Source of the DNA: Betaproteobacteria bacterium
GTDB lineage: Bacteria; Pseudomonadota; Gammaproteobacteria; Burkholderiales; Rhodocyclaceae
Direction: 5' to 3'
Length of the DNA: 51,862 bases
Assembly: GCA_009779265.1 (NCBI GenBank)
Contig: WREP01000015.1
Coordinates: 1 to 51,862 of the forward strand
A program made the position numbers and the translations under genes. This document shows, piece by piece, positions 44,825 through 51,862 of this stretch; position 1 is the first letter of the stretch; every line of letters begins with the position of its first letter. Below the pieces are notes generated by a model. It was given only the letters and a program-made list of their open reading frames with translations, ran no database searches and had not been told where the DNA came from.

Positions 44825-46123
44825 ATGAGCACTCGTCAGCAACAAATCGCCGAACTGGAAAAAGACTGGGCCACCAATCCCCGCTGGAAGGGCATCAAGC
44901 GCGGTTATTCCGCCGCCGACGTCGTGCGCCTGCGCGGCTCCTTTCAGGTCGAGCACACCCTCGCCCGCCGCGGCGCGGAAAAACTCTGGGAACTCGTCAA
45001 CAACGAACCCTACGTCAACTGTCTCGGCGCCCTGACCGGCGGCCAGGCCTTGCAACAGGCCAAGGCCGGCATCAAGGCCATCTACCTGTCCGGCTGGCAG
45101 GTTGCCGCCGACAACAACGAATACGCCGCGATGTACCCGGATCAATCGCTGTATCCGGTCGATTCCGTGCCCAAGGTCGTCGAGCGCATCAACAACTCTT
45201 TCAATCGCGCCGATGAAATCCAGTGGTCCAAGGGCATGAATCCGGGCGACGCCTGCTACATCAATTACCACCTGCCCATCGTTGCCGACGCCGAGGCCGG
45301 TTTCGGCGGCGTGCTGAACGCCTACGAGTTGATGAAGTCGATGATCCGCGCCGGCGCCGCCGGTGTGCATTGGGAAGACCAATTGGCTTCGGTCAAGAAG
45401 TGCGGCCACATGGGCGGCAAGGTTCTGGTGCCGACCACCGAGGCGGTGCAGAAGCTGATCGCCGCCCGCATGGCGGCCGACGTCTATGGCGTGCCGACCC
45501 TGGTTATCGCCCGTACCGACGCGGAAGCGGCCGATCTGCTGACTTCCGACTACGATCCGAACGACCAGCCCTTCCTCACCGGCGAGCGCACCCCGGAAGG
45601 CTTCTACAAGACCAGGAAGGGTTTGGAGCAGGCCATTTCCCGCGCCGTCGCCTATGCCGACTACGCCGACCTGGTGTGGTGCGAGACCGGCACGCCGGAT
45701 CTGGAATTCGCCCGCAAGTTCGCCGAGGCCGTGCGCGCCAGGCATCCGGGCAAGCTCTTGGCCTACAACTGCTCGCCCTCCTTCAACTGGAAGAAGAATC
45801 TGGACGACGCCACCATCGCCAAGTTCCAGCGCGAACTCGGCGCCATGGGCTACAAGTACCAGTTCATCACCCTCGCCGGCATCCATTCCATGTGGTACAA
45901 CATGTTCGATCTGGCCAAGGACTACGTCAAACGCGGCATGTCGGCCTATGTCGAGAAGGTGCAGGAGCCGGAATTCGCCGCCCGCGACCAAGGCTACACC
46001 TTCGTCTCGCACCAGCAGGAAGTCGGCACCGGCTACTTCGACGACGTCACCACCGTGATCCAGGGCGGCAAGTCCAGCGTCACCGCGCTGACCGGCTCGA
46101 CCGAAGAGGAACAGTTCCACTGA
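44825..46123 (+). CDS. aceA: Isocitrate lyase
   Basis: A 432-aa enzyme that splits isocitrate to glyoxylate and succinate, first step of the glyoxylate shunt used on acetate and fatty acids. The catalytic signature is [15 protein letters not shown] (KKCGH), with WEDQLAS before it and [11 protein letters not shown] after. ATG 44825 follows GGAGTTTCAG. No malate synthase is adjacent. Its own promoter, operator palindrome and terminator make it a single-gene unit. Confidence 0.97.
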   Translation: MSTRQQQIAELEKDWATNPRWKGIKRGYSAADVVRLRGSFQVEHTLARRGAEKLWELVNNEPYVNCLGALTGGQALQQAKAGIKAIYLSGWQVAADNNEYAAMYPDQSLYPVDSVPKVVERINNSFNRADEIQWSKGMNPGDACYINYHLPIVADAEAGFGGVLNAYELMKSMIRAGAAGVHWEDQLASVKKCGHMGGKVLVPTTEAVQKLIAARMAADVYGVPTLVIARTDAEAADLLTSDYDPNDQPFLTGERTPEGFYKTRKGLEQAISRAVAYADYADLVWCETGTPDLEFARKFAEAVRARHPGKLLAYNCSPSFNWKKNLDDATIAKFQRELGAMGYKYQFITLAGIHSMWYNMFDLAKDYVKRGMSAYVEKVQEPEFAARDQGYTFVSHQQEVGTGYFDDVTTVIQGGKSSVTALTGSTEEEQFH

Positions 46124-46161
46124 GCGACGATTGCCAACCGCCGCCACATCCGGCGGCGGCG

Positions 46162-46192
46162 GGCCGGCGTCCACAAGACGCCGGCCTTTTTT
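46162..46192 (+). terminator. Terminator after aceA
   Basis: GGCCGGCGTC (46162-46171) pairs perfectly with GACGCCGGCC (46177-46186), followed by TTTTTT. Confidence 0.95.
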
Positions 46193-46271
46193 CATTGCGC
46201 GCCGCCGCGCACCGGCATCCCATCCGCGGCGACGAGCGCCCGCCAGTTGGGCCGATTGAGGAAAAATTCCA

Positions 46272-46302
46272 TTGCAATGGCTTGTCAAGCTGATGCTAGA
46301 CT
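46272..46302 (+). promoter_or_regulatory. Extended -10 promoter of the first PhnD-GGDEF-EAL gene
   Basis: TTGCAA (46272-46277), 19 bp, TAGACT (46297-46302) preceded by TGC, an extended -10. The second paralogue has the same arrangement, TTGCGG-19-TAGACT with TGA (49678-49708), which supports both. Confidence 0.5.
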
Positions 46303-46348
46303 TCTCCAATATTTTTAGCCACTTGGCCGGCTGTAGGGGACTGGGGAC

Positions 46349-49300
46349 ATGCCAACTGCCCAACATGCGTTGCTGCCACTGATACGGAACTCGTGTTTTG
46401 CGCTCGCGCTGCGGCGCCCGGCGCTCGGCATCGGGACGCTGTTGCTCGCCGGCCTGCTCCTGCTGGCTTCCTGCCTCGCCCCCGGCGCGGCGCGCGCCGA
46501 TGACAAGGCGCCGCTGCGCATCGGCATACTCTCCTACAACAAGCGCGACATCACCGACCAACGCTGGGAACCGCTCGCCCGCTACCTGGACGAACAGTTG
46601 CCCGACCAGCATTTCGAATTGCATGGTCTGTATTTCGACGACCTGGCCAAGGCCATCGAAGACGACAAACTCGATTTCGTGCTGACCAATCCCCAGCACT
46701 ATGTCCAGATCCGCAAACTGCTGCGCGGCTTCGCCCCGATCGCCACGCTCGCCATCAACCACGATGGCCACGCCATTTCCAGGTTGGGCGGGGTAATCAT
46801 CCGGCGCAAGGATCGCGACGACATCGCCAGCCTCGCCAATCTGCGCGGCAAGCGGATCGTCGCCGCCAACCAGAATTCCGCGGGCGGCTTCAGCCTGGAG
46901 CAGTTGATACTGTTGCAGGCGGGCATCAATATCCAAAAGGAAGCCGCCACTTTCATTTTCACCGGCCAGCCGCTGGAGCGGGTCATCGAGTTCGTGCTAC
47001 AGGGCAAGGCCGATGCCGGTTTCATCCGCACCGGCGTGATCGAGGAGATGGTCGCCGAAGGCAAGCTGACCCTGGATGCCCTGCGGATCGTCAACCAGCG
47101 CCACGAGCCGGATTTCCCCCTGCTGTTGTCCACCCCGCTGGTGCCGGAATGGCCCTTCCTGGCCAACGAGCGGCTGTCGCAGTCGACCATCAAGGCGGTG
47201 GCCCACGCCCTGCTGCGGATCACCCCGAACGACCCGGTCGCGCAGTCTGCCCGCTTTCACTCCTTCCTGCCGCCGGCCAACTACGGCCCGGTCGAAACGA
47301 TGATGCTGAAACTGCGCATCCATCCGGAACAACTGGATTATCTGGGCCTGTCGGACATCATCGACAAATATCCGCATGCGGTTTTCTCGACGCTCAGCGC
47401 GCTGCTGCTCCTGACCCTCGCCGGCACGGCACTCCTCATCCGTTCCCGCCAGCAGGTCGGCAACACCCTGCGCGAACGCTCCAGCCTCCTCGACAGCCTT
47501 GACGAGGGAATCTACGGCGTCGACAGCAAGGGTCTGTGCACCATCATCAATCCGAAGGCGCTGAAAATACTGGGTTACCAGCGCGATGAAATCATCGGCC
47601 AGGACTCGCACGCGCTGTTCCACCACCACCGGGCGGACGGCAGCGACTATCCGGCCAGCGAATGCCCCATCCACCTTTCCCTGCGCGATGGCCAGCAGCG
47701 CCAGCGCGAGGAATATTTTTTCCGCCGCAATGGCGAAGCCTTTCCGGTGACCTATACGGTCACTCCCATCGCGGGTTCACAGTCGCGCCAGCGCAGCGTG
47801 GTCGTTTCGTTCCGCGATATTTCGGAAGAGCGCCGCATCGACGAGATGACGCGCATCGCCGCCATCGCCTTCGAGACCCAGGAAGGCATGATGGTGACCG
47901 ATGCCGATAACCGCATCCTGCGCATCAACCAAGCCTTCACCCAGATCACCGGCTATACGGCCAAGGAAGCGGTCGGCCAGACGCCGGCCCTGCTCAAGTC
48001 CGGCCACCATGATGCCGCTTTCTACCAGGAGATGTGGGGCGCGCTGCAACAACAAGGGCTGTGGCGCGGCGAAATCTGGAACCGGCGCAAGGACGGCGAA
48101 ATCTACCCCGGGTGGCTGAACATCTCGGTCGTGCGCGATGAAAAGGGGCAAACCAGCCACTACATCGCCACCTTTCTCGACATCACGCAACGCAAGGCAG
48201 CCGAGAAACAAATCCAGTTCCTCGCCTATTACGACCCGCTGACCGGCCTGCCCAACCGCAGCATGCTCAACGAATGCCTGCTCAAGGCCCTGGCCGCCTG
48301 CGCCCGCCACAAGCGCTACGGCGCCGTGTTGTTCATCGATCTGGATGATTTCAAGACCCTCAACGACACCATGGGCCATCTCGTCGGCGACCAGTTGCTG
48401 ATCCAGGTCGCCCACCGTTTGCAGCAATCGGTACGGGCCAGCGACCTGGTGGCCCGCCTGGGCGGCGACGAATTCGTCATCCTGCTCAAGGATCTCAATC
48501 CCAACCTGCGCGACGCTATCCCCCAGATCCGCCATACCGCCGAGCACATCCTGGCCGCCATCGGCAAACCCTATTCGCTCGGCGGCATTACCTATCACGC
48601 CACCGCGAGTATCGGCGCCATACCCTTCCGCGATAACGGGGAAAGCATCGAAAACCTGCTCAAGTCAGCCGATGTGGCCATGTACAAAGCCAAGGATGGC
48701 GGCAAGAACGCCCTGTGCTTCTTCGACCCGGCGATGCAGGCCAGGATTGATCAACGCATGTGGCTCGAACGCGAACTGCGCCAGGCCCTGGACGAAAATC
48801 AGTTCGTCCTCTACCTGCAAGGCCAGGTCGACCACGACGGCAAGCTGCTGGGCGCCGAAGCCCTGATCCGCTGGCAACACCCGCAGCGCGGCCTGATCCT
48901 GCCGGGAGAATTCATACCGGCGGCGGAAAGCAACCGGCTGATCCTGCCCATCGGCGAATGGGTGCTGCGCAAAGCCTGCCGGCAACTGGCCCGCTGGCAG
49001 CGCCACCCGGCCACCACCGAACTGAGCCTGGCGGTCAATGTCAGCGCCGTGCAATTCCGCGACGAAGCATTCATCGACAAGCTCGCCCGCGTTCTGGGCG
49101 AAAGCAATATCCGCCCCGCCTTGCTCAAGCTCGAAATCACCGAGTCGCTGCTGCTCGACAACATCGGCGATGCGGTCGAGCGCATGCGCATACTCAAGGA
49201 GAAACTGGGCGTGAGTCTGTCGCTCGACGACTTCGGCACCGGCTATTCCTCGCTCAGCTACCTGCAACAATTGCCGCTCGACCAGATCAAGATCGACCGC

Positions 49301-49522
49301 AGCTTCATCACGGACATCGACAGTAATCCCAACGACGCCGCCATCGTCGACGCGGTCATCGCCCTGGGCCGCGCCTTTAATCTGACCGTGATCGCCGAGG
49401 GCGTCGAAAACGCCATCCAGCGCGACATACTGTTAGCGCGCGGCTGCCATGCCTTTCAAGGCTACCTGTATGGCCGCCCGGTCACGGCCGAAGAATTCAC
49501 CCGTAGCATCAGCGAGACATAG
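46349..49522 (+). CDS. PhnD-PAS-PAS-GGDEF-EAL cyclic-di-GMP enzyme
   Basis: A 1057-aa membrane receptor. A signal/anchor helix (about 27-48) is followed by a PhnD-like periplasmic binding domain (about 55-320; LRIGILSYNKRDITDQRWEP, VLTNPQHYVQIR, FVLQGKADAGFIRTGVIEEM), as in phosphonate-binding proteins of ABC importers. A second membrane helix (about 345-365) leads to two PAS domains (about 375-500 and 505-630), a GGDEF domain (GGDEF at 705-709) and an EAL domain (E837-A-L, ITESLLL, DDFGTGYSSLSYL, KIDRSFI). Both catalytic signatures look intact, so synthesis and breakdown of c-di-GMP are both possible. The ligand is unknown; oxyanions are one option. ATG 46349 is preceded by GGGGAC. Confidence 0.9.
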   Translation: MPTAQHALLPLIRNSCFALALRRPALGIGTLLLAGLLLLASCLAPGAARADDKAPLRIGILSYNKRDITDQRWEPLARYLDEQLPDQHFELHGLYFDDLAKAIEDDKLDFVLTNPQHYVQIRKLLRGFAPIATLAINHDGHAISRLGGVIIRRKDRDDIASLANLRGKRIVAANQNSAGGFSLEQLILLQAGINIQKEAATFIFTGQPLERVIEFVLQGKADAGFIRTGVIEEMVAEGKLTLDALRIVNQRHEPDFPLLLSTPLVPEWPFLANERLSQSTIKAVAHALLRITPNDPVAQSARFHSFLPPANYGPVETMMLKLRIHPEQLDYLGLSDIIDKYPHAVFSTLSALLLLTLAGTALLIRSRQQVGNTLRERSSLLDSLDEGIYGVDSKGLCTIINPKALKILGYQRDEIIGQDSHALFHHHRADGSDYPASECPIHLSLRDGQQRQREEYFFRRNGEAFPVTYTVTPIAGSQSRQRSVVVSFRDISEERRIDEMTRIAAIAFETQEGMMVTDADNRILRINQAFTQITGYTAKEAVGQTPALLKSGHHDAAFYQEMWGALQQQGLWRGEIWNRRKDGEIYPGWLNISVVRDEKGQTSHYIATFLDITQRKAAEKQIQFLAYYDPLTGLPNRSMLNECLLKALAACARHKRYGAVLFIDLDDFKTLNDTMGHLVGDQLLIQVAHRLQQSVRASDLVARLGGDEFVILLKDLNPNLRDAIPQIRHTAEHILAAIGKPYSLGGITYHATASIGAIPFRDNGESIENLLKSADVAMYKAKDGGKNALCFFDPAMQARIDQRMWLERELRQALDENQFVLYLQGQVDHDGKLLGAEALIRWQHPQRGLILPGEFIPAAESNRLILPIGEWVLRKACRQLARWQRHPATTELSLAVNVSAVQFRDEAFIDKLARVLGESNIRPALLKLEITESLLLDNIGDAVERMRILKEKLGVSLSLDDFGTGYSSLSYLQQLPLDQIKIDRSFITDIDSNPNDAAIVDAVIALGRAFNLTVIAEGVENAIQRDILLARGCHAFQGYLYGRPVTAEEFTRSISET

Positions 49523-49677
49523 GCGCGCGCCCCATCGACCCGCTTCGCATTCTGCATCCGCCGCCGCTTGACCCGGGCATTGATCCGCGACGCCACGCGC
49601 CCTCCCCAAGACATCAGCGGATCGCCAGCCGCGCCAATCTGGCCAATGCAAAAAATCCTGAAAACCCAATTTACCTA

Positions 49678-49708
49678 TTGCGGCAGCATTAAAGGTCAGT
49701 GATAGACT
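49678..49708 (+). promoter_or_regulatory. Promoter of the second PhnD-GGDEF gene
   Basis: TTGCGG (49678-49683), 19 bp, TAGACT (49703-49708) preceded by TGA. Positions and words mirror the first paralogue. The spacer 49523-49768 contains nothing else I can support. Confidence 0.5.
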
Positions 49709-49768
49709 TAAGAATAAATTTAGTCACTCAAGATCATTAGCCGCCCTTGGCTGATCGGAAAGCAGACT

Positions 49769-51862
49769 GTGAGCGTGCCAATTGTTCAAGGCACAGCGGT
49801 GCGGCTGATGCGTAATCCGCGCTCTACCGCCATGTGCCAGCACCCGATTGCCGGCATGGGGATTCTGTTATTCGTCTGTCTGTTCCTGCTGGCCCCGTTT
49901 ATCGCCCCCGCCACGGCGCACGCCGATGACGACGCGCCATTGCGCATCGGCGTGCTTTCCTACTACGAACTCGACCTCACCAACCAGCAATGGCAACCGC
50001 TCGCGTACTACCTGACCGAACAACTGCCCGGTCAGCGTTTCGAATTGCGCACCCTGTTTCTCGATGACCTGACCAAAGCCGTCGAACGCGACGAATTCGA
50101 TTTCGTGCTCACCAACCCGCAGCACTATGTTCGTCTCCGGGCGCAACATCGCAACTTCGTCCCCATCGCCACGCTCGCCACCAACCACAATGGTCACCCC
50201 CTTGCCAGTCTGGGCGGGGTAATCGTCCGCCACCAGAATCGCAAGGACATCACCAGCCTCGCCGACTTGCGCGGCAAACGGATCGCCGCCGCCAACCGGA
50301 ATTCCACGGGCGGTTTCCTGTTGCAGCAGTGGGCGCTGATGAATGCCGGCATCGATATCCAAGAGAAAGCCGCCGAGATCGTTTTCGTCGGCCAGCCGCT
50401 GAATCGGATCATCGAACTCGTGCTACAGGGCAAGGTCGACGTGGGTTTTGTCCGAACCGGCGTAATCGAGGACATGATCGCCAAAGGCAAGTTGAAACCG
50501 AACGCCCTGCAGGTCATCAATCCACGCCACGAAGCGGATTTCCCGCTCTTGCTGTCCACGTCGCTGGCGCCGGAATGGCCTTTCCTGGCCAACCAGCGGG
50601 TACCGCTGCCGATCCTCAAGGCGCTAACCCGCGCCCTGCTGCTGCTGGAACCGGATAACCCGGCTGCCTTGGCCGGCAAATTCCACTCCTTCTCGCCGGT
50701 GGCCGACTACAGCCAGGTCGAAATGATGATGCTGGATCTGCACGCCCATCCGGAGCGAGAGGATCGCTTCGATCTGACGGATGTCATCGAGAAATACCCC
50801 ATCGAGGCTTTCTCGGCGCTCGGCGGGCTGCTGCTCCTGACCCTCGCCGGCACCGCCCTCCTTATCCGTTCCCGCCAGCAGGTCGGCACTACCCTGCGCG
50901 AGCGCTCCAGTCTCCTCGACAGCATCGGCGAAGGGATCTATGGCATCGACAACGACGGCCGGTGTACCTTCATCAACCCGAAGGCGCTGGAAATGCTGGG
51001 TTATCAGCACGATGAAATCATCGGTCGGGACTCGCATGCGCTGTTCCATCATCACCGGCTAGACGGCAACGATTATCCGGTCAAAGAATGCCCGGTCTAT
51101 CGCACCCTGATCGACGGCCAGCGCCGCCAGGGCGAGGAATGGTTTTTTCGCCGTAGCGGCGAAGCCTTCCCGGTCGCTTTTCTGGTCACCCGCATCAGGA
51201 GCCGCCAGTCGGTTCGCCGCGGCGTGATCGTCACCTTCCGCGACATTTCACAGGAGCGCCTTGCCGACGAAATGACGCGCATCGCCGCCATCGCCTTCGA
51301 GACCCAGGAAGGCATGATAGTGACCAATGCCCATAACCGCATCCTGCGCGTCAACCAGGCTTTCTCCCAGATCACCGGCTATACGACCGCGGAAGCGATC
51401 GGCCAGACGCCAGTCCTGCTCAAGTCCGGCCGCCATGACGCCGCTTTCTACCAGGAGATGTGGGACGTACTGCTGCGCCAGGGGCTTTGGCGCGGCGAAA
51501 TCTGGAACCGGCGCAAAAACGGCGAGATCTATCCCGAGTGGCTGAGCATCTCGACCGTGCGCGATGCGCAAGGAAAAATCAGCCACTACGTCGGCGCCTT
51601 CCTCGACATCACGCAACGCAAGGCGGCCGAGAAGCAAATCCATCATCTCGCCTATTACGACCCGCTGACCGGCCTGCCCAACCGCAGCCTGTTGAACGAG
51701 CGACTGTCCAAGGCGCTGGCCGCCGGCAGCCGCTACCGTCGTCACAGCGCCCTGCTGTTCATGGACCTGGATGATTTCAAAACGCTCAACGACACCATGG
51801 GCCATGTCGTTGGCGACCAGTTGCTGATCCAGGTCGCCCGCCGCCTGCAACAATCAGTTCGC
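49769..51862 (+). CDS. Second PhnD-PAS-PAS-GGDEF protein (runs off the window)
   Basis: At least 698 codons, open to the right edge. It aligns end to end with the previous gene: signal helix, PhnD-like domain (LRIGVLSYYELDLTNQQWQP, VLTNPQHYVRLR, LQGKVDVGFVRTGVIEDM), second membrane helix, two PAS domains and the start of GGDEF (YYDPLTGLPNRSLLNERL, LFMDLDDFKTLNDTMGH). The window ends before the GGDEF motif and any EAL domain. Start: GTG 49769 has GGAAAG 6 bp upstream; GTG 49775 aligns exactly with the ATG of the first gene. A tandem duplication is evident, with more divergence in the periplasmic domain than in the PAS region. Confidence 0.9.
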   Translation, partial: MSVPIVQGTAVRLMRNPRSTAMCQHPIAGMGILLFVCLFLLAPFIAPATAHADDDAPLRIGVLSYYELDLTNQQWQPLAYYLTEQLPGQRFELRTLFLDDLTKAVERDEFDFVLTNPQHYVRLRAQHRNFVPIATLATNHNGHPLASLGGVIVRHQNRKDITSLADLRGKRIAAANRNSTGGFLLQQWALMNAGIDIQEKAAEIVFVGQPLNRIIELVLQGKVDVGFVRTGVIEDMIAKGKLKPNALQVINPRHEADFPLLLSTSLAPEWPFLANQRVPLPILKALTRALLLLEPDNPAALAGKFHSFSPVADYSQVEMMMLDLHAHPEREDRFDLTDVIEKYPIEAFSALGGLLLLTLAGTALLIRSRQQVGTTLRERSSLLDSIGEGIYGIDNDGRCTFINPKALEMLGYQHDEIIGRDSHALFHHHRLDGNDYPVKECPVYRTLIDGQRRQGEEWFFRRSGEAFPVAFLVTRIRSRQSVRRGVIVTFRDISQERLADEMTRIAAIAFETQEGMIVTNAHNRILRVNQAFSQITGYTTAEAIGQTPVLLKSGRHDAAFYQEMWDVLLRQGLWRGEIWNRRKNGEIYPEWLSISTVRDAQGKISHYVGAFLDITQRKAAEKQIHHLAYYDPLTGLPNRSLLNERLSKALAAGSRYRRHSALLFMDLDDFKTLNDTMGHVVGDQLLIQVARRLQQSVR

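Noticed and set aside
46192-46272. 26-codon minus-strand ORF MEFFLNRPNWRALVAADGMP...
   Set aside because: It looks protein-like and may be the tail of a lost gene, but it is too short, lies between the aceA terminator and the next promoter, and I recognise no family.
44726-46936. 736-codon minus-strand frame opposite aceA
   Set aside because: Antisense of aceA and the next gene; spans a strong terminator and a promoter.
49433-49669. 78-codon minus-strand ORF between the two GGDEF genes
   Set aside because: Overlaps the coding end of the first gene and has no family features; the spacer is otherwise a promoter region.

Overview
This looks like chromosomal DNA of a betaproteobacterium, most likely from the Rhodocyclales (Dechloromonas, Azonexus, Propionivibrio or Accumulibacter-like). 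The coding DNA is GC-rich. The gene orders are typical of that group: ilvI-ilvH-ilvC-pssA-leuA, rpsP-rimM-trmD-rplS, sigma factor-DUF3619-DUF3106-RDD, and lptF/lptG divergent from pepA-holC-valS. The placement is inference from gene content, since no 16S gene is present. No tRNA, rRNA or CRISPR array was seen.

Layout. 1-822: end of an IS5-family element and a fragment of a large exoprotein with a zinc-protease motif. 1017-6716: MaoC-phosphotransacetylase fusion, acetate kinase and a B12-dependent ribonucleotide reductase with a likely NrdR-controlled promoter. 6778-11940 (minus): two lipoproteins, a thiolase, a CobD/CbiB-like membrane protein, a Nudix CoA pyrophosphatase and a retropepsin-like protease. 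12494-17952: a YdjM-like hydrolase, the rpsP-rimM-trmD-rplS operon, a PilZ/FimW-like protein, YihY and DUF2069. 17953-18414: repeat-rich spacer. 18415-18681: a stand-alone lipoyl-domain protein.

18785-21244 is a small AT-rich integron cassette array with no integrase in view. It has two attC sites. One cassette carries a translationally coupled pair of unknown genes, and the other a 51-aa membrane microprotein. This is the best candidate here for an undescribed system.

21267-27054 (minus): branched-chain amino acid genes with pssA. 27172-29013: a sigma factor and three small proteins. 29014-36674: LPS-export permeases, pepA, holC, an Ala/Pro-rich protein and valS. 36780-41137: two toxin-antitoxin modules, tusA, an M48 protease, moaC, and a decayed mobile island (integrase and zinc-ribbon remnants). 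41349-46123: a cold-shock protein, clpS-clpA, an rraA remnant and isocitrate lyase. 46349-51862: two tandem paralogous PhnD-PAS-PAS-GGDEF(-EAL) receptors, the second cut by the window end.

Themes. The acyl-phosphate pair, thiolase and isocitrate lyase point to acetate/short-chain acyl metabolism and possibly polyhydroxyalkanoate storage. Cyclic-di-GMP signalling is represented by two receptors and a probable PilZ-type effector. Several mobile remnants (IS, integron cassettes, integrase stump) lie at the seams between conserved blocks.
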